Assembly: GCF_030812215.1 (NCBI RefSeq)
Contig: NZ_JAUSSG010000001.1
Location: 496,001 to 560,000 of the forward strand
Length of the DNA stretch: 64,000 nt
From: Variovorax boronicumulans
GTDB taxonomy: Bacteria; Pseudomonadota; Gammaproteobacteria; Burkholderiales; Burkholderiaceae_C
Direction of reading: 5' to 3'
The position numbers and the translations under genes were made by a program. Position 1 is the stretch's first letter; each line of letters opens with the position of its first letter. Below are positions 35,611 through 44,720 of this stretch, one piece after another. The notes under the pieces were generated by a model, which saw only the letters and a program-made list of their open reading frames with translations, ran no database searches and was not told the DNA's origin.

Positions 35611-35632
35611 ACTACGTACCCGCATACGTAGT
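35611..35632. promoter_or_regulatory. Perfect 22-bp palindrome between scoA and the LuxR-type gene
   Basis: ACTACGTA-N6-TACGTAGT is an exact inverted repeat with 8-bp arms, 62 bases from the scoA start and 21 from the regulator start. Its form is that of a dimeric LuxR/NarL-type binding site, so the divergent regulator is the likely ligand. Confidence 0.7.
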
Positions 35633-35653
35633 ATTTCGTAATGGTGACCCCCG

Positions 35654-36220
35654 ATGCCCGAGATCGATTACCGGCTGGCTTTTGAACATGCACCCGTCGG
35701 CATGGTGGTCTCGAGCAACCGCACCATCGTGGCGTGCAACCTGCGCGTGTGCGAGATCTTCGGCGCAACGCCCTCCGCGCTGGTGGGGCATTCGTTCAGC
35801 ATCCTCTACCCCAGCGTGGCCGAGTTCGAGCGCATCGGCAAGCGCATGGAACCCTTTCTGAACGCCAGCGGCCACTACGCCGACAACCGCATGATGAAAC
35901 GCTTGGGCGGCCTGCATGGCGCCATCGCCGGCGAGACCTTCTGGTGCCACGTCACCGGCCATGCGATGAACCGCGCGGCACCGCACGAGGCCGGCATCTG
36001 GACCTTCGAGGACCTGGGCTCGCGCCGCGCCGTGAAGGCCGAGCTCACGCCGCGCGAGCGCGAAGTGGCCGCGCAGGTGATGCAGGGGCTGACCTCCAAG
36101 GAGATCGGCAAGGCGCTGGGCATCAGCCACCGCACGGTCGAATTGCACCGGGCGCGGCTGATGCGCAAGTACGCGGCGGCGACCACCGCGGAGTTGGTTC
36201 AGAAGCTCATTGCGGGCTAA
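35654..36220 (+). CDS. PAS-LuxR response regulator-like transcription factor
   Basis: This 188-residue protein has an N-terminal PAS domain (about 5-115: YRLAFEHAPVGMVVSSNRTIVACN, then GATPSALVGHSF) and a C-terminal LuxR HTH (about 125-185: LTPREREVAAQVMQGLTSKEIGKALGISHRTVELHRARLMRKY). There is no receiver domain, so a ligand or redox cue at the PAS domain rather than phosphorylation would be the signal. It is divergent from scoAB and probably controls it through the palindrome at 35611-35632. Confidence 0.88.
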   Translation: MPEIDYRLAFEHAPVGMVVSSNRTIVACNLRVCEIFGATPSALVGHSFSILYPSVAEFERIGKRMEPFLNASGHYADNRMMKRLGGLHGAIAGETFWCHVTGHAMNRAAPHEAGIWTFEDLGSRRAVKAELTPREREVAAQVMQGLTSKEIGKALGISHRTVELHRARLMRKYAAATTAELVQKLIAG

Positions 36221-36397
36221 GTCCGGTGCCGGGCCGTGAGCCGTACCCACGGGTCCGGCCTTCATGTTTCGTCTGTAATCCGCGCCCGCTTCATCTGCAG
36301 TGAAGCCCGGCCGGACGCAATTCGCGCGGAATGCGCGGCGCCGAGAGTACGGGACATCGACTCCCCTTCACCACGCCCCGCACAAGGACCCAGCCCC

Positions 36398-37171
36398 ATG
36401 AACCGCCGCTCTTTCTCCGCCGCCATCGTCGCAGGCGTTGCCGCATCCACCCTCTCCACGCGGGGCCTCGCGCAGACGCTGGCGCCGGGCGCGCGCAACG
36501 TGGTGCTGGTGCATGGCGCCTACGCCGATGGCTCGTGCTGGTCCGACGTGATCGGGCGGCTGCAGCAGGCGGGCCTGAAGGCCACCGCGGTGCAGAACCC
36601 GCTGACCTCGCTGGCCGACGACGTGGAGGCCACCCGGCGCATCCTGGCATTGCAGGACGGCCCGACCGTGCTGGTCGGCCACTCGTGGGCCGGCACGGTG
36701 ATCAGCGAAGCCGGTGTCGACCCCAGGGTGTCGGCGCTGGTCTACGTGGCCGCGCGTGCCCCCGATGCCGGCGAGGACTACGGCGCGCTCGCCGCGAAAT
36801 TTCCCACGCCGCCTGCCACCGCCGGCCTGGTCAAGGCGAATGGCTTTGCGCAGTTGGGCGAAGAGGCGTTCCTGCGCGACTTCGCCGGCGATCTCGACCC
36901 GGCCCGGGCGCGTGTCCTGTACGCGGTGCAGGGCCGCATCTCCGACACGCTGTTCGCCTCACGCACCACGCAGGCCGCATGGCGCACCAAGCCGTCGTGG
37001 TACGCCGTGTCGACCCAGGACCGCACGACTTCGCCCGAGCTGGAGCGCTTTCTCGCCAAGCGGATGAAGGCGAAGACGATCGAGGTCGAATCCAGCCACC
37101 TCTCGCTGATTTCACACCCCGACCGGATCGCCAACCTGATCCTGGAGGCAGCGGGAAGTTCCAGGCCGTGA
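36398..37171 (+). CDS. Exported alpha/beta hydrolase
   Basis: This 257-residue protein has a twin-arginine-like signal (MNRRSFSAAIVAG... ending GLA-QT). It shows VVLVHGAYADGSCWSDVI (oxyanion region), the nucleophile elbow GHSWAG (Ser near residue 93), and a late SSHLSLISHPD carrying the catalytic His. This short form resembles the salicylate-esterase/hydroxynitrile-lyase-like group common in soil bacteria. The ATG at 36398 starts the signal peptide; the frame runs back to 36236 without similarity. Substrate unknown. Confidence 0.87.
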   Translation: MNRRSFSAAIVAGVAASTLSTRGLAQTLAPGARNVVLVHGAYADGSCWSDVIGRLQQAGLKATAVQNPLTSLADDVEATRRILALQDGPTVLVGHSWAGTVISEAGVDPRVSALVYVAARAPDAGEDYGALAAKFPTPPATAGLVKANGFAQLGEEAFLRDFAGDLDPARARVLYAVQGRISDTLFASRTTQAAWRTKPSWYAVSTQDRTTSPELERFLAKRMKAKTIEVESSHLSLISHPDRIANLILEAAGSSRP

Positions 37172-37255
37172 CCCGCGGATCGTTGCGAAAACGGAAACGC
37201 CGTGTCGACAAAAGCCCCGCGCCGCCCCCCATTCGGAGGTCTATCTTTGAACCCA

Positions 37256-37274
37256 TGCGAACAAGCCGTTCGCA
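37256..37274. other. Inverted repeat before the 48-residue gene
   Basis: TGCGAAC-N5-GTTCGCA is a perfect 7-bp inverted repeat ending 20 bases before the small gene's ATG. It may be an operator or an RNA stem close to the ribosome-binding site AGGAG at 37282-37286. Confidence 0.35.
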
Positions 37275-37294
37275 GCCACTCAGGAGTAGTTGAT

Positions 37295-37441
37295 ATGTCC
37301 ACAGCCCTTCATTCCGAAAAGAACCTCCTTCAGCAAACCAAGCTGTCGGTCGCCCAGGTCCACGCCATCGCCACGCACCGCCTGCCGGTGACCCTGACGC
37401 TGGCGGCGATCATCCTGTCGGTGCTCGGCGTCAAGGCGTAG
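37295..37441 (+). CDS. Small membrane protein, 48 residues
   Basis: The peptide has a polar N terminus (MSTALHSEKNLLQQTKLSVAQ) and one C-terminal hydrophobic helix (LPVTLTLAAIILSVLGV). AGGAG lies 9 bases before the ATG, which is why this start was chosen over an in-frame one at 37202. No family is recognised. The VOC gene converges on it, 29 bases away. Confidence 0.6.
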   Translation: MSTALHSEKNLLQQTKLSVAQVHAIATHRLPVTLTLAAIILSVLGVKA

Positions 37442-37470
37442 CCGAGGCGCGCTTTCATCGCGTGCGGATT

Positions 37471-37851
37471 TCAGGGCGCGAGTTCCGAAATCTCGATGAG
37501 GTTCAGGTCGGGATCGCGCACATAGACCGAGCGGATGCGCGAGGTCGCGCCGGTACGCATGACGGGCCCTTCGATGATCGGCACGCCCTTCTCGCCCAGG
37601 CGCTCGATGACCGCTTCGAGCGGCACGCTCGCGATGAAGCACAGGTCGAGCGAACCGGGCGTGGGCACGTCGGCCTTCGGCTCGAACTCGTGCCCTTTGA
37701 CATGCAGGTTGATTTTCTGATTACCGAAGCGAAAGGCCTTGCGGCCGGCGCCGAAGGTCTCCAGCGTCATGCCCAGCGCGTCGACGTAGAAGCGCACGCA
37801 GGCCTCTTCGTTGGCGGTCGTGAGCACCAGGTGATCCAGGTGGTCGATCAT
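37471..37851 (-). CDS. VOC-family protein (glyoxalase/dioxygenase fold)
   Basis: This 126-residue protein has paired beta-alpha-beta3 modules. It begins MIDHLDHLVLTTANEEACVRFYVDALGM, has INLHVKGHEFEPKA in the middle and ends SVYVRDPDLNLIEISE. Candidate metal ligands are His7, the central His in NLHVKGH and the Glu of NLIEI, the usual VOC trio. Relatives are annotated as virulence- or biofilm-associated YqeW/glyoxalase-like proteins, but no specific reaction can be assigned. It is downstream of the nine-gene envelope operon on the same strand, after a 121-base gap. Confidence 0.85.
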   Translation of the reverse strand: MIDHLDHLVLTTANEEACVRFYVDALGMTLETFGAGRKAFRFGNQKINLHVKGHEFEPKADVPTPGSLDLCFIASVPLEAVIERLGEKGVPIIEGPVMRTGATSRIRSVYVRDPDLNLIEISELAP

Positions 37852-37972
37852 GGATGGGGGGCTTTCTCGTTGTGCGAACGCAGCCGACTCTAGAAGCAGA
37901 TCGCAATGAAGAGAAGTGCCCATTCGGCAGCGAGACCTCGCGAATCACGAAGGCCGAACCGCCCTGCTCGCC

Positions 37973-38746
37973 CTATTTCTTCTTCAACGTGGACGCGGGC
38001 CTTGCAACGACCGGCGGCGCAACGGGCGCCTTGACCCAGCCGCGCAGCATCACGCCCAGGCAGATGCCGCCCGCGAAGATCACCCAGTACACCCAGGCCG
38101 GCAGGTTCTCCGCGCCGCTGTGCAGGTTCATGCCGAAGGCGGCGCCGATGGCCATCAGCGGAAAGGTGAGCGCGGCGATGGTGTTGAGCTTGTGCTGCGC
38201 GCGGCTCACCTCGATACCCGCGCGCGCCTGTGCCTCGGCCGCATGCGCGAGGCGGTAGTCCAGCGACATGCGGGTGTCGGCCAGCAGCAGTTCCATGCCG
38301 CGCGTGATCTCGACCGCCAGGTCGCGCAGGTCGATGAGCATCAGGTCGTCCTTGGCGGCTTCGCGGGCCGCCTGCAGCGTGGCCTGCATGTTCATCGCGG
38401 CGCGCGTGAGCGGAATCAGCGGACCGAGGATCTGGAACAACTCCTCGGCCGTCTCCGCCGACTGGTGCCGTATCTCGAAGGTGCTGAATGCCGCGCGATA
38501 GCTCTCCAGCAGCTTGGCAAGCGCCCGTTCGCCGGGATTGTTGCCCTTGTGCAGCCACACCCCGTCGGGCTTGCGCAGGAACACCGCGGGCTTGCGCTCG
38601 GCGCCGTTGCCAGCCGGTGGTTCGTGCAGGATCACCATCAGGTGGCCCTGCTCATGGATGATGCGCTGCGCGCCGTAGGTGGTGCCGCCCAGCCGCTGCT
38701 GCATCTCGGGAGGCAGCTCCCAGTCGTAGTCGATTCGTCTCGCCAT
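37973..38746 (-). CDS. CorA-like membrane protein, last gene of the PspA-flotillin-ATPase operon
   Basis: This 257-residue protein has a soluble N-terminal half and a long helix (about 125-190). It ends in two membrane helices (TIAALTFPLMAIGAAFGMN and WVIFAGGICLGVML) joined by a loop starting GMNLHSG. The GMN at 205-207 is the ion-selectivity motif of CorA magnesium channels, so a pentameric channel is plausible, although it is shorter than CorA (about 316). Its ATG overlaps the TGA of the nuclease gene (TGATG), implying coupled translation. In this setting it might act as a membrane effector rather than a housekeeping transporter; that is inference. Confidence 0.8.
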   Translation of the reverse strand: MARRIDYDWELPPEMQQRLGGTTYGAQRIIHEQGHLMVILHEPPAGNGAERKPAVFLRKPDGVWLHKGNNPGERALAKLLESYRAAFSTFEIRHQSAETAEELFQILGPLIPLTRAAMNMQATLQAAREAAKDDLMLIDLRDLAVEITRGMELLLADTRMSLDYRLAHAAEAQARAGIEVSRAQHKLNTIAALTFPLMAIGAAFGMNLHSGAENLPAWVYWVIFAGGICLGVMLRGWVKAPVAPPVVARPASTLKKK

Positions 38747-39444
38747 CAGTCGGCCTGCAGTTCTTTCCACAAGGTGTCGAATTCGTCCGCGAAGCGGCGA
38801 ACGAGCGAAGGGTCGTTGCTGAGGATCACGTTCTCCTCGTTGTATTCGCAGGCGCTGCGGGTCCAGTTGTAGCTGCCGTTGATGAGCCGTGCGCCGTCGA
38901 AGATGGCGAACTTGTGGTGCATGTGCGCCTCGGTGCGGTCCACCGCGACCGGAATACCCGCCGCGCGCAGCTGGCCGACATCGCTGCCGCGGTCGAATTC
39001 CTTGTCGTTGTCGGTAATGAAGCGCACCGCCACGCCGCGCCGCTGCGCGGCCAGCACCTCGGCGGTGATGCGGTCGTCCGACAGCGTGAAGACGCACAGG
39101 TCGATCGAGCGCTTGGCAGCCTTCAGCTGCTGGTTGATCGCCTGCAGGCAGGCCGTGCCGGGGCTGAAGAAGGCCTGCGAACTCACTGTGACGGAATCGG
39201 GCGAGCGGCCGGTGTCGATCGCGCGCACCACGCCTTCGAGCCATTTGAGCAGCGACAGCTGCTCGGGGTCGGCGGTGCGCGCACGCACGAGGTCGAAGGC
39301 GCGGTTGCGCAGCTGGCGCAGTCCGTCCTCGGGCGGCGAAGCTTCGCGCAGGGTGTGGACCAGCACGCGGCGCTCGTCGTCGCTCAGGCGCGCGTCGGCC
39401 ATGGTGGCATCGAGCTGGGCGAGCAGTTCGGGCAGTGCGGACAT
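38746..39444 (-). CDS. Phospholipase D-like nuclease domain protein
   Basis: This 232-residue protein has a helical N-terminal part (1-85) and a single PLD domain (about 90-230). The HKD motif is complete: His176, Lys178 and Asp183 in HMHHKFAIFDGARLINGSYNW. Single-HKD members (Nuc, Zucchini/MitoPLD) dimerise and act as nucleases or phosphodiesterases. There is no signal peptide. The start codon overlaps the ATPase stop and its own stop overlaps the CorA-like start, both as TGATG, so the three are probably translated together. Confidence 0.88.
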   Translation of the reverse strand: MSALPELLAQLDATMADARLSDDERRVLVHTLREASPPEDGLRQLRNRAFDLVRARTADPEQLSLLKWLEGVVRAIDTGRSPDSVTVSSQAFFSPGTACLQAINQQLKAAKRSIDLCVFTLSDDRITAEVLAAQRRGVAVRFITDNDKEFDRGSDVGQLRAAGIPVAVDRTEAHMHHKFAIFDGARLINGSYNWTRSACEYNEENVILSNDPSLVRRFADEFDTLWKELQAD

Positions 39445-42400
39445 CAGTGATCCTTGTCTGGTTTGGGCGAAGGCGTGCGCCTGGGTGCCGCGCGAGTCGC
39501 GTGCACCTCTGCCGCGAGGCGCTCCATGTCCTGCTTGATCGACCGGTCGAGCTCCAGCCGGCGCTCGGTGGCGGTCACCAGCGGCAGGATCAGCTCGCGG
39601 TAGGTCACCGCGATCTGCAGCATCGCGTCGGCCAGGCGCTGGCTTTCGCTCGGCCCCTCGGCCATTGGCTTGGGCTCGGGCTTGAGCGCATCGACCGCAC
39701 GCGCCACGTCGAGCATGCTGCTGGCGATGCGTTGGCTGCCGTCCACGTCGGCGCCGCCGAGCTTGCGCTGCCGCACGAACTCCTCGCAGATGGCCGTCCA
39801 GCGCGCGCTTTCTTCCGGCGTCGGGCTGCCCAGCAGTTGCGCGAGCCGCAGCAGGTTTTCTTCCGCGCCGGTGGTCAGCGTCTGGGCCTCGCCGCGGTAG
39901 TGATCACGCAGCAGCGCATCGAGCTCGTCGTCGCGCATCAGCGGCGTGATCTTGCCCGCGAGCTTGGTCATGTTGCGGTAGCTGCCCTGCAGCTTGAAGG
40001 GCGGCGCGGTGCGGTAGCTCTCCTGCTGCGCGGCCGATTCGATGTACGCGAGGTTCACCCTCAGCAGCAGGTCACGCGCCCGGAACAGCCGCTGCAGCAG
40101 CGCCTTGATTTCCTCCAGCTCGACCGCGCTGTACGCGTGCGAAAGCGCGCTGCTCGGCACGTCGTGGCCCTGCGCCATCTTCACCAGCAACTGCACATCC
40201 TTCGGGTCGCGCGAGGCGAGCGGCATCAGCGTGGGGTTGGAGGTCAGGCTGTTCTCGATGTAGGAGAGCGCGAACGCCGCCTCGCGGCCCGAGAGCACAT
40301 CGCCCAGGTTGTAGATGTCGGCGCGGTTGGCCAGCATGTCCGGAATCTTGAACACGTCGCCCGACTCGGTGTACGGGTTCCCGGCCATCACGATCGCGAA
40401 GCGCTTGCCGCGCATGTCGTAGCTGCGCGGCTCGCCGTTCCACACGCCCTCGATGCGGCGCGTGCCGTCGGCCAGTGCGATGAACTTCTGCAGGAACTCG
40501 GGGCTCGTGTGCTGGATGTCGTCCAGGTACAGCATCACGTTGCTGCCCATCGCAAGGCCGAGGTTGAGCTTTTCCAGCTCCTGCCGGGCCGCGCTGTTGG
40601 GCGCGTTGGCCGGGTCGATGGCGGTCACGCCGTGGCCGAGCGCCGGGCAGTTGATGCGCACGAAGATGAGGCCGAGCCGGTCGGCCACGTATTCCATCAA
40701 CGTCGTCTTGCCGTAGCCGGGCGGCGAGATCAGCAGCAAGAGACCCATGCGGTCGGTGCGGCTGCCCTCGCCCGCCGAGCCGATCTGCTTGGCGAGGTTG
40801 TCACCAATGATGGGCAGGTACAGCTCGTCGATCAGCTGGTTGCGAACGAAGGTCGAGAGCGGCTTGGCCTGGAACTGGCCGAGCTTGAGTCGCGCCTTCT
40901 CGCGTTCGAGCAGTTCGTGGCGCAAGCTGTGCAGCGCCTCGTAGCCCGGCACGGCGTGCATGGTGTGGAACAGGAAGCGACGCCAGAAGTCGTTGAGGTT
41001 CAGCGTGATGCGGCCTTCCGCCACGCGCGGATGCTCGCCGCGCAAACCCTCCACCGTGCGGTCGAGCGCCGCGTTGACCCGCGTGCGCTGCAGCGGAATG
41101 GCCAGCACGCTGGCTGCGTCGTCCACCCAGTCGACCGATTGCGGCGCCTGGTGCACGGCATAGGCGCGCACCCAGTCGCGCGCGAGGCGCCAGCGCTCTG
41201 CCGGCGGTGCGGCATCGAGATCGTGTTGCCAGGCGTCGCGCCGGCCGCCGCGCTCCAGTTCGCGCAGCAGCGCGGCCGCCAGGTCTTCGCCCGCGCCCGA
41301 GACGGCCCAGGTTTCGCCGCCGCGCTCGCCGGCCAGCTCGCGCACGAGGTACGCGGCGGCCTGGTCGCACAGCGTGGAGATGCGGCCTCGGTGAGCCTCG
41401 CGCTCTTCTTCGTTCGCGTCCTGCGCGAGCGGCAGCATGTCGGGCACCACGTCGTGCGCGAAATGGTTCAGGGCACGGGCGGTGTCGGCTTCGAGCTGTT
41501 CCAGCGCATCGCGCCGGCCGAACAGGGTCTGCATCTGCATCGCGGCCCGTGCGCGGCGCAGCATCGATTCGCGGTGCGCGATCAGGTGACCGTGCTGCCA
41601 GTACAACAATGCCAGCGCGCGCTCGGTCGGCCCCCAGGCCAGAAGCCCGGCCTGGTCCTGCATCGCGACTAGCGCGCCGAGAAGGCGCAGGGCGTCGTCG
41701 TCATGAATGCCCTTCTGGTAGCCCTCCTGGTACCGCGCCGCGGCAAAGCGGCGAACCATGTCGAGCAGTTGCGGATGCAACGGGTCTTCGGCCAGCAGCG
41801 TCAGCACCTCGGCCCACGTGCGCTCGGCCTTGCCGTCGAGCAGCGCTTCCAGCAGGCGGCCGGCAAGGTACTCGGCGCGCGAGAGCTCCGGCGTCTCCGA
41901 CACCAGCGACTGGTTCCAGTAGCGTTGCAGCGGCAGCAGCCGGGGTTCGTCCACCGGGCTCTGGTAGTCGGTGCCCGTCACTTGGTAGGCCATGCCTTCG
42001 TCACGGGCCACCAGCGTCAGGTCGACCGGCTGGCGGTGCACGGTGAAGGCGTGGCGGCCCAGGCGCAGCGTATCGCCGCCCTCGCTCACCAGCTCGCGCT
42101 TGTCGCGGATGGAGCGCAGGGCCTGGTCGCGCGCGGTCTTCAGGCGCGTGTCGAGTTCATCGGCCGGCACCGCGGCGCCCAGCGTGCGCAGCTCGGCGAT
42201 CAGCGTGTGCAGCTTGCCGATCATCGGGTCGGCCGCGAAGTAGCTGTGCACCTGCGTCAAGTCGCCGAACTGCACGATGCGACGCGGAATGCCGTCGAGG
42301 ATGCGGCCAGCCGCGTCCACCACGCCCTGCGCGCGGCGCTGTCGGGCTTCCACCAGGCTCTGCCGGCGGGCGGAAAGCGCCTCGTACACGGTCTCGCGCT

Positions 42401-44708
42401 TCTCGGCGATGTCGGCGAGAAAGTCTTCCTGCTCGGCGAAGCGGCCTTCGATTTCCTCGAGCTGGGCCAGGAGACGCGTGAGCGCGTCGTCGCATTTCTC
42501 GGGCGTGTCGGCGAACTCCAGCGCGTTTTCCACCGCCTGGCTGAAGAGCTTGAACTGCGCACCGAACTCCGCGCGCGCCTCGGTCGCGCCCAGCGACTTG
42601 CGCCGCGCACGCGCATCGGCGCGCATGCGGTTGATGTCGGCGTAGATCAGCGAGATGCGGTCGAGGATGGAAGTGCGGATCACCGCATCGCCGCCCGGAA
42701 GGCTCCCCAGCTGCTCGGTCAGCAGATCGAGGCCCGCGGCTTGCTCGTCGAGCGTCGTGAGCATTTGCCCGAGCGCGGGCGACGTAGCCAGGTTGGGCAA
42801 ATCGAGCGCGAGCTTGTCGAGCGCCTGGCGCTGGCCGTTGAAAGCCGTGTCGGCCGCCAGGAACTGCATGGCGCGCTCGCCGATGCGCTGCTGCTCGACT
42901 TCGAGCGCGGCGTCCATGGCGGCGATGCGCGGCAGGTCGGCATAACGCAGCTCCTTGAGCATCTGCAGCGCGCCGCGCCGCTCGCGCAGGCGCCCGAGCG
43001 CCTTCACGAAATCGTCGGGCGCGCGCCAGATGGTGCTGGCGATGTCGACCAGCAGCGCATGCTGCGCGTCTTCGGCCCGCGCCAGCGCGCGCGAGGTTTC
43101 GCGCCGGATGGTGTCGACCTTCTCGAATTCGGCGAGCGTGCTGCGCGCCACATCGGCGATGCTGCGCAGCTCGGCCATGAGGCCAGCCGCTTCGGGCGCA
43201 TCGAGCCAGAAGTAGGCGTCGCTCACGCGGGTGCATTGGCGGATCAGGTCTTCGTAGGCAGCGCGCGTGGGCGCCTGTTCGCGCACCGCGCGGGCGATGC
43301 CCATGAGGTCGCTCACGCCGCGCACCAGCTCGGCGTTGCCGATCTTGCCGAAGAAGCCGGTGGCGGGCGGCTGCGCGCTCACATGCTCTTCGCTGGCGAA
43401 CGGCGTCTGCCACAGCTGCATCGGGTGCACGCGCGTCGGCTCGCCGTCGTTGTCGTGGAACACCAGGATGCGGCCGTCCGCAAAACGCGCGTAGCCGTTG
43501 GCGATGATCGGCGTGGCGAGCTTCTTGTCGATCAGGTTGTAGTTGAAGAGCGCGTAACGCCCCGGCTTCGGATCGTAGAAAACGTAGGCCACGTCTTCGC
43601 CGTTGGGCGAGCGCAGCATGCGCTTGAAGCGCAGGTTCTCCACCACCTCGGCCGGCAGGTCGAAGCGCTTGTATTCGCCCGACTGCAGGTAATAGCCGCC
43701 CGGAAAAATGATGCCGTGGTCTTCAGGCAGCTGCACGCAGGAGCCGCCGATGGCGTCGATGCGCTCGACCTGCTGCGTGCGGATGTTGAACACCAGGTAG
43801 CGCGTGACCTGCTCGCGGTAGGGCTTCACACGCAAGAGGATCAGCATGCCCAGCTTGGCCCAGGCGATCTCGGCATCGGTGAGCGACTGGCTCTTGTCCT
43901 CCACCGGTTCGCTGTAGATGCCCAGGCCCGTCTCGGTGTTGTTCTCGATCTTGATCGTGAGGTCGCCGCCCAGCGTTTCGACAAACACCGTGTCCAGCAC
44001 GTTCACATGCGGATGCTTGCCGCCCACGTGGTCTTCGCGCGTGGCAACAGTCCACTCGAAATCGTGGCTCGCAGGCAAGGCAATGTCGCGCTCGCCGCGG
44101 TTGTCGATGTAGTGGATGCCGCCGTCGCGCTCGATGGCCCAGCGGAACACGCGCACGTCGTGCAGCTGCTGGCCGATCTGGAACGAGGCGAGCAGCTTGT
44201 CCTGCGTCACGCGCAGCTGCAGCAGCGTGGCCTGCTTGTAATAGGCGTAGAGCTCGCGGAAGTCGGAGACGAAGCGCGTGTCTTCGAGGAAAGTGCCCGC
44301 CAGCGGCACGGGCTGCAGCTCGTCGTTCTCTGTGGCGGCTTCGCCCGGCGTCGCGAGCCGGTAGAGGCCGAACACGTCGCCCACGGCCGTCTCTTTGCGA
44401 AGACCGATGAAGACGTTGTAGCCGAACAAGAGCAGGTCGCCGATGCGCACGATGTCGCGCGCCACGGCGTTGTTCTCGGTGCGCGCGCGGGTGCGCAGGA
44501 TCAGGGCCTGGTCGGAACGGCCGAACTCGGCCAGTCGCTGCTCGTTGAGCGCCTGCGTCTTCCTGAGCAGGCCCTCGCCCTGGGTTTCGAGCCGCTTCTT
44601 CAGCAGGTCGTAGCTGCCGCTGCCCGACACCAGTGCTTCGGTCTGGTCGACCTGATCGGTCGAGACCTGGGCGCCGGGCGGCGCCCCCGTTTCTTCGGTG
44701 GATTGCAT
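39444..44708 (-). CDS. Giant DUF3686/AAA ATPase ('DNA repair ATPase')
   Basis: This 1754-residue protein has an N-terminal DUF3686-type region (about 1-450) of beta-rich repeats (RDIVRIGDLLLFGYNVFIGLRKET, YIDNRGERDIALP, LVFHDNDGEPTRVHPMQLW). A long alpha-helical and partly coiled-coil middle (about 480-1270) follows. Near the C terminus is an AAA+ domain with Walker A PPGYGKTT (Lys1334), Walker B LYLDDI (Asp1396-Asp1397) and a sensor-1-like VMAGNPYTESG. A basic tail ends it. The 'DNA repair' label of the family has no mechanistic proof. Its start is 12 bases after the zinc-ribbon gene. Its place among PspA, flotillin and YqiJ-like genes suggests it remodels a membrane-bound assembly. Confidence 0.88.
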   Translation of the reverse strand: MQSTEETGAPPGAQVSTDQVDQTEALVSGSGSYDLLKKRLETQGEGLLRKTQALNEQRLAEFGRSDQALILRTRARTENNAVARDIVRIGDLLLFGYNVFIGLRKETAVGDVFGLYRLATPGEAATENDELQPVPLAGTFLEDTRFVSDFRELYAYYKQATLLQLRVTQDKLLASFQIGQQLHDVRVFRWAIERDGGIHYIDNRGERDIALPASHDFEWTVATREDHVGGKHPHVNVLDTVFVETLGGDLTIKIENNTETGLGIYSEPVEDKSQSLTDAEIAWAKLGMLILLRVKPYREQVTRYLVFNIRTQQVERIDAIGGSCVQLPEDHGIIFPGGYYLQSGEYKRFDLPAEVVENLRFKRMLRSPNGEDVAYVFYDPKPGRYALFNYNLIDKKLATPIIANGYARFADGRILVFHDNDGEPTRVHPMQLWQTPFASEEHVSAQPPATGFFGKIGNAELVRGVSDLMGIARAVREQAPTRAAYEDLIRQCTRVSDAYFWLDAPEAAGLMAELRSIADVARSTLAEFEKVDTIRRETSRALARAEDAQHALLVDIASTIWRAPDDFVKALGRLRERRGALQMLKELRYADLPRIAAMDAALEVEQQRIGERAMQFLAADTAFNGQRQALDKLALDLPNLATSPALGQMLTTLDEQAAGLDLLTEQLGSLPGGDAVIRTSILDRISLIYADINRMRADARARRKSLGATEARAEFGAQFKLFSQAVENALEFADTPEKCDDALTRLLAQLEEIEGRFAEQEDFLADIAEKRETVYEALSARRQSLVEARQRRAQGVVDAAGRILDGIPRRIVQFGDLTQVHSYFAADPMIGKLHTLIAELRTLGAAVPADELDTRLKTARDQALRSIRDKRELVSEGGDTLRLGRHAFTVHRQPVDLTLVARDEGMAYQVTGTDYQSPVDEPRLLPLQRYWNQSLVSETPELSRAEYLAGRLLEALLDGKAERTWAEVLTLLAEDPLHPQLLDMVRRFAAARYQEGYQKGIHDDDALRLLGALVAMQDQAGLLAWGPTERALALLYWQHGHLIAHRESMLRRARAAMQMQTLFGRRDALEQLEADTARALNHFAHDVVPDMLPLAQDANEEEREAHRGRISTLCDQAAAYLVRELAGERGGETWAVSGAGEDLAAALLRELERGGRRDAWQHDLDAAPPAERWRLARDWVRAYAVHQAPQSVDWVDDAASVLAIPLQRTRVNAALDRTVEGLRGEHPRVAEGRITLNLNDFWRRFLFHTMHAVPGYEALHSLRHELLEREKARLKLGQFQAKPLSTFVRNQLIDELYLPIIGDNLAKQIGSAGEGSRTDRMGLLLLISPPGYGKTTLMEYVADRLGLIFVRINCPALGHGVTAIDPANAPNSAARQELEKLNLGLAMGSNVMLYLDDIQHTSPEFLQKFIALADGTRRIEGVWNGEPRSYDMRGKRFAIVMAGNPYTESGDVFKIPDMLANRADIYNLGDVLSGREAAFALSYIENSLTSNPTLMPLASRDPKDVQLLVKMAQGHDVPSSALSHAYSAVELEEIKALLQRLFRARDLLLRVNLAYIESAAQQESYRTAPPFKLQGSYRNMTKLAGKITPLMRDDELDALLRDHYRGEAQTLTTGAEENLLRLAQLLGSPTPEESARWTAICEEFVRQRKLGGADVDGSQRIASSMLDVARAVDALKPEPKPMAEGPSESQRLADAMLQIAVTYRELILPLVTATERRLELDRSIKQDMERLAAEVHATRAAPRRTPSPKPDKDH

Positions 44709-44720
44709 GGATCGGCGCGG

